Origin: Marinomonas sp. THO17
GTDB taxonomy: Bacteria > Pseudomonadota > Gammaproteobacteria > Pseudomonadales > Marinomonadaceae
NCBI RefSeq assembly: GCF_040436405.1
Contig: NZ_AP031575.1
Location: 248,001-312,000, forward strand
Length of the DNA stretch: 64,000 bases
Direction of reading: 5' to 3'
Shown: in pieces, positions 8,353-16,360 of the stretch
How the letters are laid out: each line of letters begins with the position of its first letter
Position numbering within the stretch: the stretch's first letter is position 1
Program-made: the position numbers and the translations under genes
Notes under the pieces: model-generated
The model's input: only the letters and a program-made list of their open reading frames with translations
Told to the model about the DNA's origin: nothing
The model's database searches: none

Positions 8353-9203
8353 TGTTTCCTACACCCATTGAAAAACGATCTTTACCTTTTAATCTAAGTT
8401 ACCGTGTGGCCATTTGGGTGGCTTTACTACTTTGGTTGTTGCCATTGATTGCTGTTATGTTGACTTCCGCGCGATCTACTGCAGACATCAATGCCGGTAA
8501 TTATTGGGGTATTCCATCCGAGTGGATGTTGTTGGAAAACTATACTCTGGTGTTTACTGAAACCCCTATGTTTCGGTATCTACTGAACTCTCTCATCATT
8601 ACTTTGCCAGCAGTGTTTGGTGCGGTTGCCTTGTCTACATTAGCAGGCTATGCCCTGGCTAAGTTTAAGTTTCGTGGTAATGTGGCTTTGTTTGCTACCT
8701 TTATTGCGGGTAACTTTGTGCCCTTTCAAATCTTGATGATCCCAGTGCGTGATTTAACCATTGGCATGGGGTTATACGATACGGCAACGGGTCTGATCAT
8801 CTTTCATATCGCCTTCCAAACCGGCTTTTGTACCTTGTTTATGCGTAATTTCATTGTGGGTTTGCCGGATGAGTTAATTGAAGCGGCTCGAGTTGAAGGA
8901 GTCAGTGAGTGGAAGATCTTTTGGTACGTGGTTTTGCCTTTGGTAAGGCCCGCTTTAGCCGCTTTGTCAGTGTTGATATTTACCTTCATCTGGAACGACT
9001 ACTTCTGGGCATTGGTCTTGGTGCAAAGCGATGAAGTTCGACCTATTACTGCCGGTATCAGTGCCTTAAAAGGTCAATGGCTGGCGTCTTGGCAATTGAT
9101 CGCGGCTGGCTCCATTGTAGCTGCTTTACCGCCCGTTATCTTGTTCTTTGCCATGCAGCGTCACTTTATTGCAGGGCTGACACTGGGTGCCACAAAAGGG
9201 TAA
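8352..9203 (+). CDS. Sugar ABC importer permease (MalG/UgpE type)
   Basis: A 283-residue second permease with the motif EAARVEGVSEWKIFWYVVLPLVRPA at about residues 176-200 and about six membrane segments. The N-terminus is cytoplasmic with SYRVAIWVALLLWLLPLIAV as first helix, and the C-terminus GLTLGATKG is typical of the family. It overlaps the preceding gene by one base. Together with the 5364-6464 ATPase and the 18443-19666 binding protein it completes one carbohydrate importer. Confidence 0.93.
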   Translation: MFPTPIEKRSLPFNLSYRVAIWVALLLWLLPLIAVMLTSARSTADINAGNYWGIPSEWMLLENYTLVFTETPMFRYLLNSLIITLPAVFGAVALSTLAGYALAKFKFRGNVALFATFIAGNFVPFQILMIPVRDLTIGMGLYDTATGLIIFHIAFQTGFCTLFMRNFIVGLPDELIEAARVEGVSEWKIFWYVVLPLVRPALAALSVLIFTFIWNDYFWALVLVQSDEVRPITAGISALKGQWLASWQLIAAGSIVAALPPVILFFAMQRHFIAGLTLGATKG

Positions 9204-9208
9204 TCGCT

Positions 9209-11353
9209 ATGTCTGTATTAGAACACACTAGCTTGTATCGTGTAGATCAAAATGACAAAACACTGGTGATTGCCTGTCATCAAAAGGCGTCCCCTGAATT
9301 GGTGTATTTTGGCGATGCTTTGCCGATAGAGACGGTCTTGGACACTGTGTATTTGTCACAACAGGCGGGTATTCCTCAGGCCATGCTGGATCAACCTGCG
9401 CCGATGAGTTTAATCCCCGAAGCGGGAAGGGGGTGGCTGCAATCACCAGCGGTGGAGGCCCATGCCCTTGACCGTCCGGTATGGGCCATGCGTTGGCAAC
9501 AGGTTCGAGTGGATCAGCAAGGTCAGGATATATTTATTGCCCTTGAGGATCCGATTGCTCAGTTGGCGTTGACACTGCAAATAGGCTTATTGCCTTCGGG
9601 TGTGCTGCGTCAGCAAGTGACCTTAACTAACTTGGGGGCAGCTCATGTGCAAGTACAGCGTTTGGCTTGTACCTTGCCTGTGAGTGTGGAATTAACAGAA
9701 CGCATCAGTTTTTATGGACGTTGGTGTCAGGAATTTCAACAGGCCAGAGAGCCTTGGCAAAGTACTTGGTTACAAGAAAACCGCAATGGTCGCAATGGGC
9801 ATGCTAATTTTCCGGGTGTGATAGTAGGTGAATCTGGCTTCAGTGAGCAACAAGGTCAAGTGGTGGGTATGCATTTGGCTTGGAGCGGGAACCATAGACT
9901 GAAAGCTGACTATAGCATTGAAGGACATCGCTATTTGCAGGGGGAAGCCTTGTACCTGCCAGGTGAAATAGTGCTTGAGGCAAATGCCAGTTTAACCACA
10001 CCGCAAATGTTGGTCAGTCACAGTGCTGCTGGGGCGAATCAAATGAGTCAGGCTTTTCATCGTGAAGCTCGAGCGCGATTACAATTAGACAAACCTCGAC
10101 CAGTCCATCTAAACACTTGGGAAGCCTTTTATTTTGATCATGATATGGCCCAATTAAAAGCCTTAGCGTCAGCGGCGGCTGAGGTCGGAGTGGAGCGCTA
10201 CATATTGGATGATGGTTGGTTCAAAGGGCGCAATGATGATCATGCCGCCCTTGGTGATTGGTTTGTTGATGAAGCCAAATACCCAGAGGGTCTCATGCCG
10301 TTAATTCGCCATGTGAAAGGACTGGGTATGGAGTTTGGTCTTTGGTTTGAACCAGAAATGGTGAATCCAGATTCCGATTTGTATCGTGCTCATCCTGAAT
10401 GGGCTCTACAACTGCCACAATACAGTGCCTGCTTAGGGCGCAACCAACTGGTGCTCAATCTGGCTATTCCTGAAGCCTATGATTATCTGCGTGAACGCTT
10501 ATTCGATCTTTTCAAAGCCTATCCCATTGATTATGTGAAATGGGATATGAACCGAGATTATTCTCAACCCGGTGGGGCCATTGCACCGCAAGCTCAAGCT
10601 CAGGTAATTGCTTTGTACCGTTTATTGGCGGAGATCAATCAGGCTTTCCCTCACATGGAAATTGAAAGTTGCTCTTCGGGCGGCGCACGAGTGGATTTTG
10701 GTATTCTGAATTTCACCAAGCGCTTCTGGACATCGGATTGCAATGATGCCTTGGAGCGTCAGAGCATACAGCGTGGCTTCAGTTACTTTTTCCCACCGGA
10801 AGTGATGGGCTCACACATAGGGCCAGATAAGAGCCACACCACGAGTCGTATTCACGATGTGGCGTTTCGTGCAGGCACGGCCATGTTGGGGCATCTTGGT
10901 ATTGAATGGAATTTGTTGGCAGCCAATGCTGAACAGAAAGTCACTATAGCCAATTGGATTAAACAATATAAGCGTACCCGTGATTGTCTACATCAAGGAA
11001 ACAATTGGCGTTTGCCGAGTGCTGATGGGCGTGCGCAAACCCACTGGGCGCTTAGACAGGACGCGCAGCAGGGTATCGCGGTTTACAGTCAGCTTGCCAT
11101 GCCAAAGCAGGCACAAAGCTTACCCATTCGATTACCAGGCTTACTTCCTGAGCAGAATTATCGAGTCACAGTATTAGAACACAGTCCTTTACCAGGTCAT
11201 TTGATGAAAGCCAAACCGGCTTGGTGGGACACTGAATTAGAGTTAAACGGTGCCAGTTTGATGCAGATTGGAGTGCAACTTCCTATCTTAGATCCAGAGT
11301 CCATTGTCTTAATGGAAGTCAAGGCTGTGCCCAGCGCGGAGAAAAATGCATGA
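9209..11353 (+). CDS. Alpha-galactosidase, glycoside hydrolase family 36
   Basis: A 714-residue retaining alpha-galactosidase releasing galactose from alpha-galactosides. An N-terminal beta-sandwich (about 1-300) is followed by a TIM barrel containing YILDDGWF (about 331). The nucleophile Asp is in YVKWDMNRD (about 446), the acid/base Asp in WTSDCNDALERQS (about 509), and EIESCSSGGARVDFG lies between. It has no signal peptide, so it acts in the cytoplasm on imported sugar. The upstream open frame runs back to 9077 within the permease gene, but the ATG at 9209, five bases after the permease stop, starts family-like sequence. It ends in an ATGA overlap with the dehydratase. Confidence 0.95.
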   Translation: MSVLEHTSLYRVDQNDKTLVIACHQKASPELVYFGDALPIETVLDTVYLSQQAGIPQAMLDQPAPMSLIPEAGRGWLQSPAVEAHALDRPVWAMRWQQVRVDQQGQDIFIALEDPIAQLALTLQIGLLPSGVLRQQVTLTNLGAAHVQVQRLACTLPVSVELTERISFYGRWCQEFQQAREPWQSTWLQENRNGRNGHANFPGVIVGESGFSEQQGQVVGMHLAWSGNHRLKADYSIEGHRYLQGEALYLPGEIVLEANASLTTPQMLVSHSAAGANQMSQAFHREARARLQLDKPRPVHLNTWEAFYFDHDMAQLKALASAAAEVGVERYILDDGWFKGRNDDHAALGDWFVDEAKYPEGLMPLIRHVKGLGMEFGLWFEPEMVNPDSDLYRAHPEWALQLPQYSACLGRNQLVLNLAIPEAYDYLRERLFDLFKAYPIDYVKWDMNRDYSQPGGAIAPQAQAQVIALYRLLAEINQAFPHMEIESCSSGGARVDFGILNFTKRFWTSDCNDALERQSIQRGFSYFFPPEVMGSHIGPDKSHTTSRIHDVAFRAGTAMLGHLGIEWNLLAANAEQKVTIANWIKQYKRTRDCLHQGNNWRLPSADGRAQTHWALRQDAQQGIAVYSQLAMPKQAQSLPIRLPGLLPEQNYRVTVLEHSPLPGHLMKAKPAWWDTELELNGASLMQIGVQLPILDPESIVLMEVKAVPSAEKNA

Positions 11354-13083
11354 GTGATGATAACAAAAGTAAAAAGCCGTTACGTAGCCAAGAATGGTAC
11401 GGAAAGCTCGATAAGGACGGCTTTATTCATCGCAGTTGGATGAAAAACCAAGGCTTACCAGATCACAGTTTTGATGGTCGTCCTATTATCGGTATTTGTA
11501 ACTCTTGGAGTGAATTAACGCCATGTAATGCGCACTTACGCGAATTGGCCGAATACGTGAAACGTGGTGTGTGGGAAGCGGGCGGTGTGCCGCTTGAGTT
11601 TCCTGTTATGTCCTTGGGTGAAACGCAAATGAAACCTACGGCCATGCTGTTTCGAAATCTGATGAGTATGGACGTGGAAGAGTCCATTCGCGCCTACGGT
11701 ATGGACGGCGTGGTCTTATTGGGTGGCTGTGATAAAACCACGCCCGCGCAATTAATGGGTGCCTGTTCAGTTGATTTGCCTGCTATCGTGGTCAGTTCTG
11801 GCCCCATGTTGAACGGTAAATATCGTGGTAAGGACATAGGCTCGGGTACCGATGTATGGAAATTCAGTGAAGCGGTGCGTGGCGGAAAAATGAGCCTAGA
11901 TGAATTTATGCGCGCTGAATCTGGTATGTCGCGCTCCCGTGGAACTTGTATGACTATGGGAACCGCGTCCACCATGTCTTGCTTGACAGAAGCTTTGGGT
12001 ATGTCTTTGCCAGAAAACGGTACGCTTCCAGCGGTAGATGCTCGTCGTCAGGCGTTGGCTCATTTGACCGGTATGCGCATTGTAGAAATGGTCAAAGAAG
12101 ACCTGAAACCATCGGATATACTGACCAAATCTGCGTTTGAAAATGCCATTCGAGCCAACGCCGCCATTGGTGGTTCGACTAATGCTGTGGTGCATTTGTT
12201 GGCCATTGCGGGTCGTGTCGGTGTGGAACTGACGTTAGACGATTGGGATCGCATAGGTGCCGAAATTCCTTGTTTAGTAGATCTCATGCCGTCAGGGCGT
12301 TTTCTAATGGAAGATTTTCATTATGCCGGTGGATTTCCCGCTTTGATTCAGCGTTTAAAGGACGCCTTTGACATGCAGGCGATAACGGTATCGGGGTCCA
12401 GCCTTGCCGACTCAACCAAAGAAGCAGAATGCTTTAACGACGAGGTTATTCGACCGCTAGACAAACCGTTGCGTGAAAAAGCCGGTATTGCGGTGCTGAA
12501 AGGAAATTTGTGTCCACAAGGTGCCATTATCAAACCCAGTGCCGCCACGCCAGCTTTGTTACAGCACACAGGTAAAGCTGTGGTGTTTGAAAACATTGAA
12601 GACTACAAAGCGCGCATTGATTCACCAGAATTGGAGGTGGATAAAGACTCTATTTTAGTGCTAAAAGGCTGTGGTCCTAAAGGTTATCCAGGCATGCCGG
12701 AAGTGGGCAATATGGCACTGCCGAGTAAATTGTTAGCGCAAGGTATTACCGACATGGTTCGCATCAGCGATGCCCGCATGAGTGGTACAGCCTTTGGTAC
12801 TGTGGTCTTGCATGTGGCACCAGAAGCCACCATGGGTGGCCCGCTAGCCTTGGTGAAAAATGGGGATGAAATCACCTTAGATGTGGCTGGACGTGGTTTG
12901 CATTTGCACATTTCGGATGACGAGATGACAGAGCGTCAAGCGAGCTGGCAAGCAGAAGAAAGTGAGTATCACCGCGGTTACGCCAAACTTTATATCGATC
13001 ATGTGATGCAAGCAGATCGTGGTGCTGATCTCGATTTCTTAGTGGGCAAAAGTGGCTCAAAAGTGAGTAGGGAGTCTCATTAA
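11350..13083 (+). CDS. IlvD/Edd-family sugar-acid dehydratase (predicted galactonate dehydratase)
   Basis: A 577-residue Fe-S dehydratase. The likely cluster cysteines are in SELTPCNAH (about 57), GGCDKTTP (about 125) and SRGTCMTMG (about 198), as in the pentonate/hexonate dehydratase branch of IlvD/Edd. Its length suits arabinonate/xylonate-type enzymes. The neighbours (galactose dehydrogenase, lactonase, KDGal kinase and KDPGal aldolase) make D-galactonate to 2-keto-3-deoxy-galactonate the likely reaction. Classical E. coli DgoD belongs to the unrelated enolase superfamily, so this would be a non-homologous replacement. The ATGA start overlaps the alpha-galactosidase stop and the stop overlaps the SDR start. 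A true valine-pathway dihydroxy-acid dehydratase is unlikely here. Confidence 0.88.
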   Translation: MSDDNKSKKPLRSQEWYGKLDKDGFIHRSWMKNQGLPDHSFDGRPIIGICNSWSELTPCNAHLRELAEYVKRGVWEAGGVPLEFPVMSLGETQMKPTAMLFRNLMSMDVEESIRAYGMDGVVLLGGCDKTTPAQLMGACSVDLPAIVVSSGPMLNGKYRGKDIGSGTDVWKFSEAVRGGKMSLDEFMRAESGMSRSRGTCMTMGTASTMSCLTEALGMSLPENGTLPAVDARRQALAHLTGMRIVEMVKEDLKPSDILTKSAFENAIRANAAIGGSTNAVVHLLAIAGRVGVELTLDDWDRIGAEIPCLVDLMPSGRFLMEDFHYAGGFPALIQRLKDAFDMQAITVSGSSLADSTKEAECFNDEVIRPLDKPLREKAGIAVLKGNLCPQGAIIKPSAATPALLQHTGKAVVFENIEDYKARIDSPELEVDKDSILVLKGCGPKGYPGMPEVGNMALPSKLLAQGITDMVRISDARMSGTAFGTVVLHVAPEATMGGPLALVKNGDEITLDVAGRGLHLHISDDEMTERQASWQAEESEYHRGYAKLYIDHVMQADRGADLDFLVGKSGSKVSRESH

Positions 13084-13856
13084 TGGCAAATAATAACAAT
13101 AAAACCTCTTACCCGAGTTTGGCTGGGCGACATGCTTTGGTCAGTGGCGGAGCATCCGGCATAGGTGAGGCCCTAGTCCGTGCCTTAGCAGCACAAGGCT
13201 GCAAGGTCAGCTTTTTCGATATTGATCAGAACGCAGGAGCTGCCCTAGCAAGTGAATTGCAGCAACAAGGTCATCAGGCCCATTTTGACTTAGTAGATCT
13301 GACGCAAATTGACCTGTTAAAAACCACCATTGAGAAGCGTATAGAAGCTTGGGGTGCAGTGCGTATTTTGGTCAATAACGCGGCCAATGATCATAGGCAC
13401 AGTTTGCAAGAACTGACCTCAGAGCAATTTGATCAATGCATGGCGGTGAATCTAAAGCATCACTTTTTTGCTGCTCAGGTGGTTGCGCCGGGCATGGCCG
13501 CCTCTGGCGGTGGCAGCATCATCAACATGAGTTCCAATTCTTGGATGTTGGGTTTGTCTGGTTACCCGGGTTATGTCACAGCCAAAGCGGGTATTTCTGG
13601 TTTGACCAAAGGCTTAGCTCGTGAGCTAGGTGCAGACAAAATCCGCGTCAATACTGTGTTGCCGGGTTGGGTCATGACAGAGAAACAGAAACGTCTATGG
13701 CTGACGCCTGAAGCGGAAGCTGAATTAATGACGCAACAAGCCTTGAAAGAAAAGATTGAGCCTGAAGATGTGGCGGATCTGGTGCTGTTCTTGGGTGCGG
13801 ATGACAGTCGTATGATTTCAGGTCAGAGCTTAGTCGTTGATGGAGGGCGTTTGTAA
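13083..13856 (+). CDS. Short-chain dehydrogenase/reductase, predicted galactose 1-dehydrogenase
   Basis: A 257-residue classical SDR. The cofactor motif SGGASGIGEAL is at about 19-29, an Asp at the end of beta-2 (FFDIDQN) points to NAD, NNAAND is at about 98, and the catalytic Ser (NMSSNS) and YVTAK (about 160-164) are present. Predicted role: oxidation of D-galactose to galactonolactone, the first step of the De Ley-Doudoroff pathway, inferred from the operon. The sequence alone would not separate it from other sugar dehydrogenases. It is coupled on both sides by TAATG overlaps. Confidence 0.85.
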   Translation: MANNNNKTSYPSLAGRHALVSGGASGIGEALVRALAAQGCKVSFFDIDQNAGAALASELQQQGHQAHFDLVDLTQIDLLKTTIEKRIEAWGAVRILVNNAANDHRHSLQELTSEQFDQCMAVNLKHHFFAAQVVAPGMAASGGGSIINMSSNSWMLGLSGYPGYVTAKAGISGLTKGLARELGADKIRVNTVLPGWVMTEKQKRLWLTPEAEAELMTQQALKEKIEPEDVADLVLFLGADDSRMISGQSLVVDGGRL

Positions 13857-14821
13857 TGACCTCTGTGAACTCTGTTTCGCCATTATCAAAATCCTCTGCA
13901 AACTTCATTGCTGTAGATTGGGGAACCACCAATCTGCGTGCTTTTTTGATGAATCAGCAGGGGCAAATCCAAGCCCAGCGAAGCAGTGATAAGGGGATGT
14001 TAACACTGTCGAGCGACGAGTTTGAAAAGACGTTGGCTGATCTTTTAGACGATTGGTTGGATTCGGGTCTGCCAATATATATGGCGGGCATGGTTGGCAG
14101 TCGTGGCGGTTGGCAAGAAGTGCCTTATCAAAGTTGTCCCATGCCGTTAACCGAGCTAGCCAATCATCTACATTGGCTAACCACCTCCTTACCAAATCAA
14201 GTTGCCATAGTGCCTGGACTGCAAAGTAAGGGCGTTGCTGGCATGGCAGATGTCATGCGCGGTGAAGAAACGCAATTGTTAGGGGCATTGGATTGGTTAG
14301 AAAGCCAAAATCTCAGCAGTGAAGAGCGTGTGTTTTGCTTGCCTGGAACCCACTGTAAATGGGTGCAGATTGAACAAGGGCAAGTGACCGGCTTCTCAAC
14401 GGCCATTACGGGGGAGTTGTTTGCTCGCCTAAATGATGAATCCAGTCTGGTGAAGGGCTTGCCTCACCCTGACCAATTACAAGTAGATTCATTTCAGCAA
14501 GGTCTCAAAGCCAGCCAACAAGCCGGTGGCATTATGCATCAATTATTCAGTGCGCGCAGCCGCTATGTGTGCGGTGAATTAGCGGCTGAAGAAGTACGTG
14601 ATTACTTGTCTGGCATAGTGATAGGTCACGATGTCAATGACATCTTGGCAGACCTGCCTTACCCAGTGAAAAGTGTATTGATTATTGGCAGTAAAGCGTT
14701 AAATGAGCGCTATCAATTGGCCTTGGCTGAACATGATGTGCAGGTGGACTTCATGGAAGCTGGAGAGGCCAGTATTCGTGGTTTAAAACGTTTGGCGAAC
14801 TCTCTGGTGCGCCAAATTTAG
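13856..14821 (+). CDS. dgoK: 2-dehydro-3-deoxygalactonokinase
   Basis: A 321-residue DgoK-family kinase phosphorylating 2-keto-3-deoxygalactonate. It shows the nucleotide-binding IAVDWGTTNLRAFLM near the N-terminus, YMAGMVGSRGGWQEVPY (about 76-92), PGLQSKG, DVMRGEETQLLG (about 131) and LPGTHCKWV (about 162). TGELFARL and the C-terminal GSKALNERYQLAL also fit. The start codon overlaps the SDR stop by one base. The aldolase follows after 16 bases, giving the kinase-aldolase pair diagnostic of galactonate breakdown. Confidence 0.94.
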   Translation: MTSVNSVSPLSKSSANFIAVDWGTTNLRAFLMNQQGQIQAQRSSDKGMLTLSSDEFEKTLADLLDDWLDSGLPIYMAGMVGSRGGWQEVPYQSCPMPLTELANHLHWLTTSLPNQVAIVPGLQSKGVAGMADVMRGEETQLLGALDWLESQNLSSEERVFCLPGTHCKWVQIEQGQVTGFSTAITGELFARLNDESSLVKGLPHPDQLQVDSFQQGLKASQQAGGIMHQLFSARSRYVCGELAAEEVRDYLSGIVIGHDVNDILADLPYPVKSVLIIGSKALNERYQLALAEHDVQVDFMEAGEASIRGLKRLANSLVRQI

Positions 14822-14837
14822 CTGAAGGAAAATAATA

Positions 14838-15479
14838 ATGACGCATTCCTTTGATGCATTCATGCAAGAATTTCCCATGGTGGCCATTTTACGTGGCGTG
14901 CAACCGGATGAAGTGGTCGAGCATACACAAGTTTTGTTGGATGCTGGCTTTAAGATGATAGAAGTACCACTTAATTCTCCAGATCCTTTCACCAGCATTC
15001 GTCTTTTGCAAGACACCTTTGGAGAGCAGGCACTGATAGGTGCGGGCACTGTGTTAACCCAACAAGATCTGGCGCAGTTAATTGCTACGGGCGCAGGGCT
15101 TATGGTGTGTCCACATACGGATGTTGAGCTGATTAAAACAGCGAAACTAGCCGGGCTATTTGCTTTACCGGGCTTTTTCACTGCCAGCGAAGCTTTTGCC
15201 GCCTTACAGGCAGGGGCTGACGGGTTAAAACTCTTTCCCGCAGAAGCCTTGCCTTCACTCAAAGTGATTAAAGCCTTGGGCGCGGTGATCCCGAGTGATA
15301 CTTGGATTTGCCCAGTCGGTGGCGTTACGCCAGACAATGTGCCTGAGTATTTTGCTGCAGGAGCAAAAGGCTTTGGTTTGGGTTCTGCTCTTTACAAGAA
15401 AGGCCAATCTGTTGCCACAACGAAAACCAATGCACAGGCTTTTGCTAACGCGTGGCAAGCTTGGCAGGGAGCAAACTAA
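14838..15479 (+). CDS. dgoA: 2-dehydro-3-deoxy-6-phosphogalactonate aldolase
   Basis: A 213-residue KDPG/KDPGal aldolase splitting KDPGal into pyruvate and glyceraldehyde 3-phosphate. Visible are ILRGVQPDE, the EVPLNSPDP motif (about 41-49), GAGTVLT (about 70), and the Schiff-base lysine region ADGLKLFPAEA (about 126-136). NSPDPFTSI favours the DgoA rather than the Eda branch. The ribosome site AAGGA precedes the ATG by nine bases. One base separates its stop from the lactonase start. Confidence 0.93.
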   Translation: MTHSFDAFMQEFPMVAILRGVQPDEVVEHTQVLLDAGFKMIEVPLNSPDPFTSIRLLQDTFGEQALIGAGTVLTQQDLAQLIATGAGLMVCPHTDVELIKTAKLAGLFALPGFFTASEAFAALQAGADGLKLFPAEALPSLKVIKALGAVIPSDTWICPVGGVTPDNVPEYFAAGAKGFGLGSALYKKGQSVATTKTNAQAFANAWQAWQGAN

Positions 15480-15480
15480 G

Positions 15481-16359
15481 ATGCAGCAAATCAGTGTACA
15501 GCGTCATCAATTGGCAGAAGGGCCGTTTTGGTGCGCACAGCAGCAAGCTTTGTATTGGGTGGATATTCCAGCTTGTCAGGTTTGGTGTTGGCATCAGGCA
15601 AGCAATCAAACCCAGCATTGGACCTTACCGAAAAAAGTCTCGGCCGTATTTACCACTCAAGGTGAACGTTTGTTAGTGACCTTAGCAGACGGTGTTGCTT
15701 ATTTGGATAAGCAAACCGGTGAGCTGGAATACCTTTGTGAGCTTGATAAAGATATTCCCGGTAATCGCAGTAACGATGCTAAATGTGACCCTGACGGTAC
15801 CTTGTGGGTCGGAACCATGGACGACGCCGAACAAAAAGCCAGTGGACGTTTATGGAAAGTGACTGCTGAGGGTAAGAAAACTCTGATGTTAGAAGGGATT
15901 GGCATTTCTAATACTTTAGCATGGGATCTGTCCCGTGGTCGTTTTTACTTTGGCGATTCCATGACACGCAAAGTACATGCTTTTCCTTATCCGGAATTCG
16001 ACGATATTCGTTCTCAGAAACCCTTTTTTGAGGTGAAAGAAGGCATAGGAGCTGACGGTTCTTGCATTGATCAGCAAGCCTGTTTGTGGAATGCCAATTG
16101 GGACGGTTCTCGTATCGTGCGTTATAGCCCTGAAGGCGAGGTGTTACAGACCATTGAGTTGCCATTTAAAAAGCCAACCAGTTGTGTCTTTGGTGGAGTG
16201 GATGGCAATACCTTGTTCGTTACTTCTGCCAGTGTCGCAAGCAGTGAAGAAGAACTGGCCAACCAGCCACTAGCAGGTCATGTGGTGGCGATCCATCTTA
16301 AAGCAGAGTACGGCATGGACGTGACAGGTGAGCCAAGTCAGCCGTTTGCTGGAGCATAA
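15481..16359 (+). CDS. SMP-30/gluconolactonase family sugar lactonase (predicted galactonolactonase)
   Basis: A 292-residue six-bladed beta-propeller lactonase (PF08450). LAEGPFW carries the first metal-ligand Glu (about 12). RSNDAKCDPDGTLWVGTMD (about 97-115) supplies the Asn/Asp ligands, and ISNTLAWD and GADGSCIDQQACLWNANWDG follow. It opens galactonolactone to galactonate between the dehydrogenase and the dehydratase. An open frame extends upstream into dgoA, but the ATG at 15481 directly after the dgoA stop begins the family sequence. It lacks a signal peptide. Confidence 0.9.
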   Translation: MQQISVQRHQLAEGPFWCAQQQALYWVDIPACQVWCWHQASNQTQHWTLPKKVSAVFTTQGERLLVTLADGVAYLDKQTGELEYLCELDKDIPGNRSNDAKCDPDGTLWVGTMDDAEQKASGRLWKVTAEGKKTLMLEGIGISNTLAWDLSRGRFYFGDSMTRKVHAFPYPEFDDIRSQKPFFEVKEGIGADGSCIDQQACLWNANWDGSRIVRYSPEGEVLQTIELPFKKPTSCVFGGVDGNTLFVTSASVASSEEELANQPLAGHVVAIHLKAEYGMDVTGEPSQPFAGA

Positions 16360-16360
16360 A

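Noticed and set aside
9077-9208. Upstream extension of the alpha-galactosidase by 44 residues
   Set aside because: It overlaps the permease gene in another frame. The sequence is cysteine-rich and unlike the family, and an ATG follows the permease stop by five bases.
15295-15480. Upstream extension of the lactonase inside dgoA
   Set aside because: The extension is an out-of-frame shadow of dgoA; the family sequence begins at the ATG at 15481.
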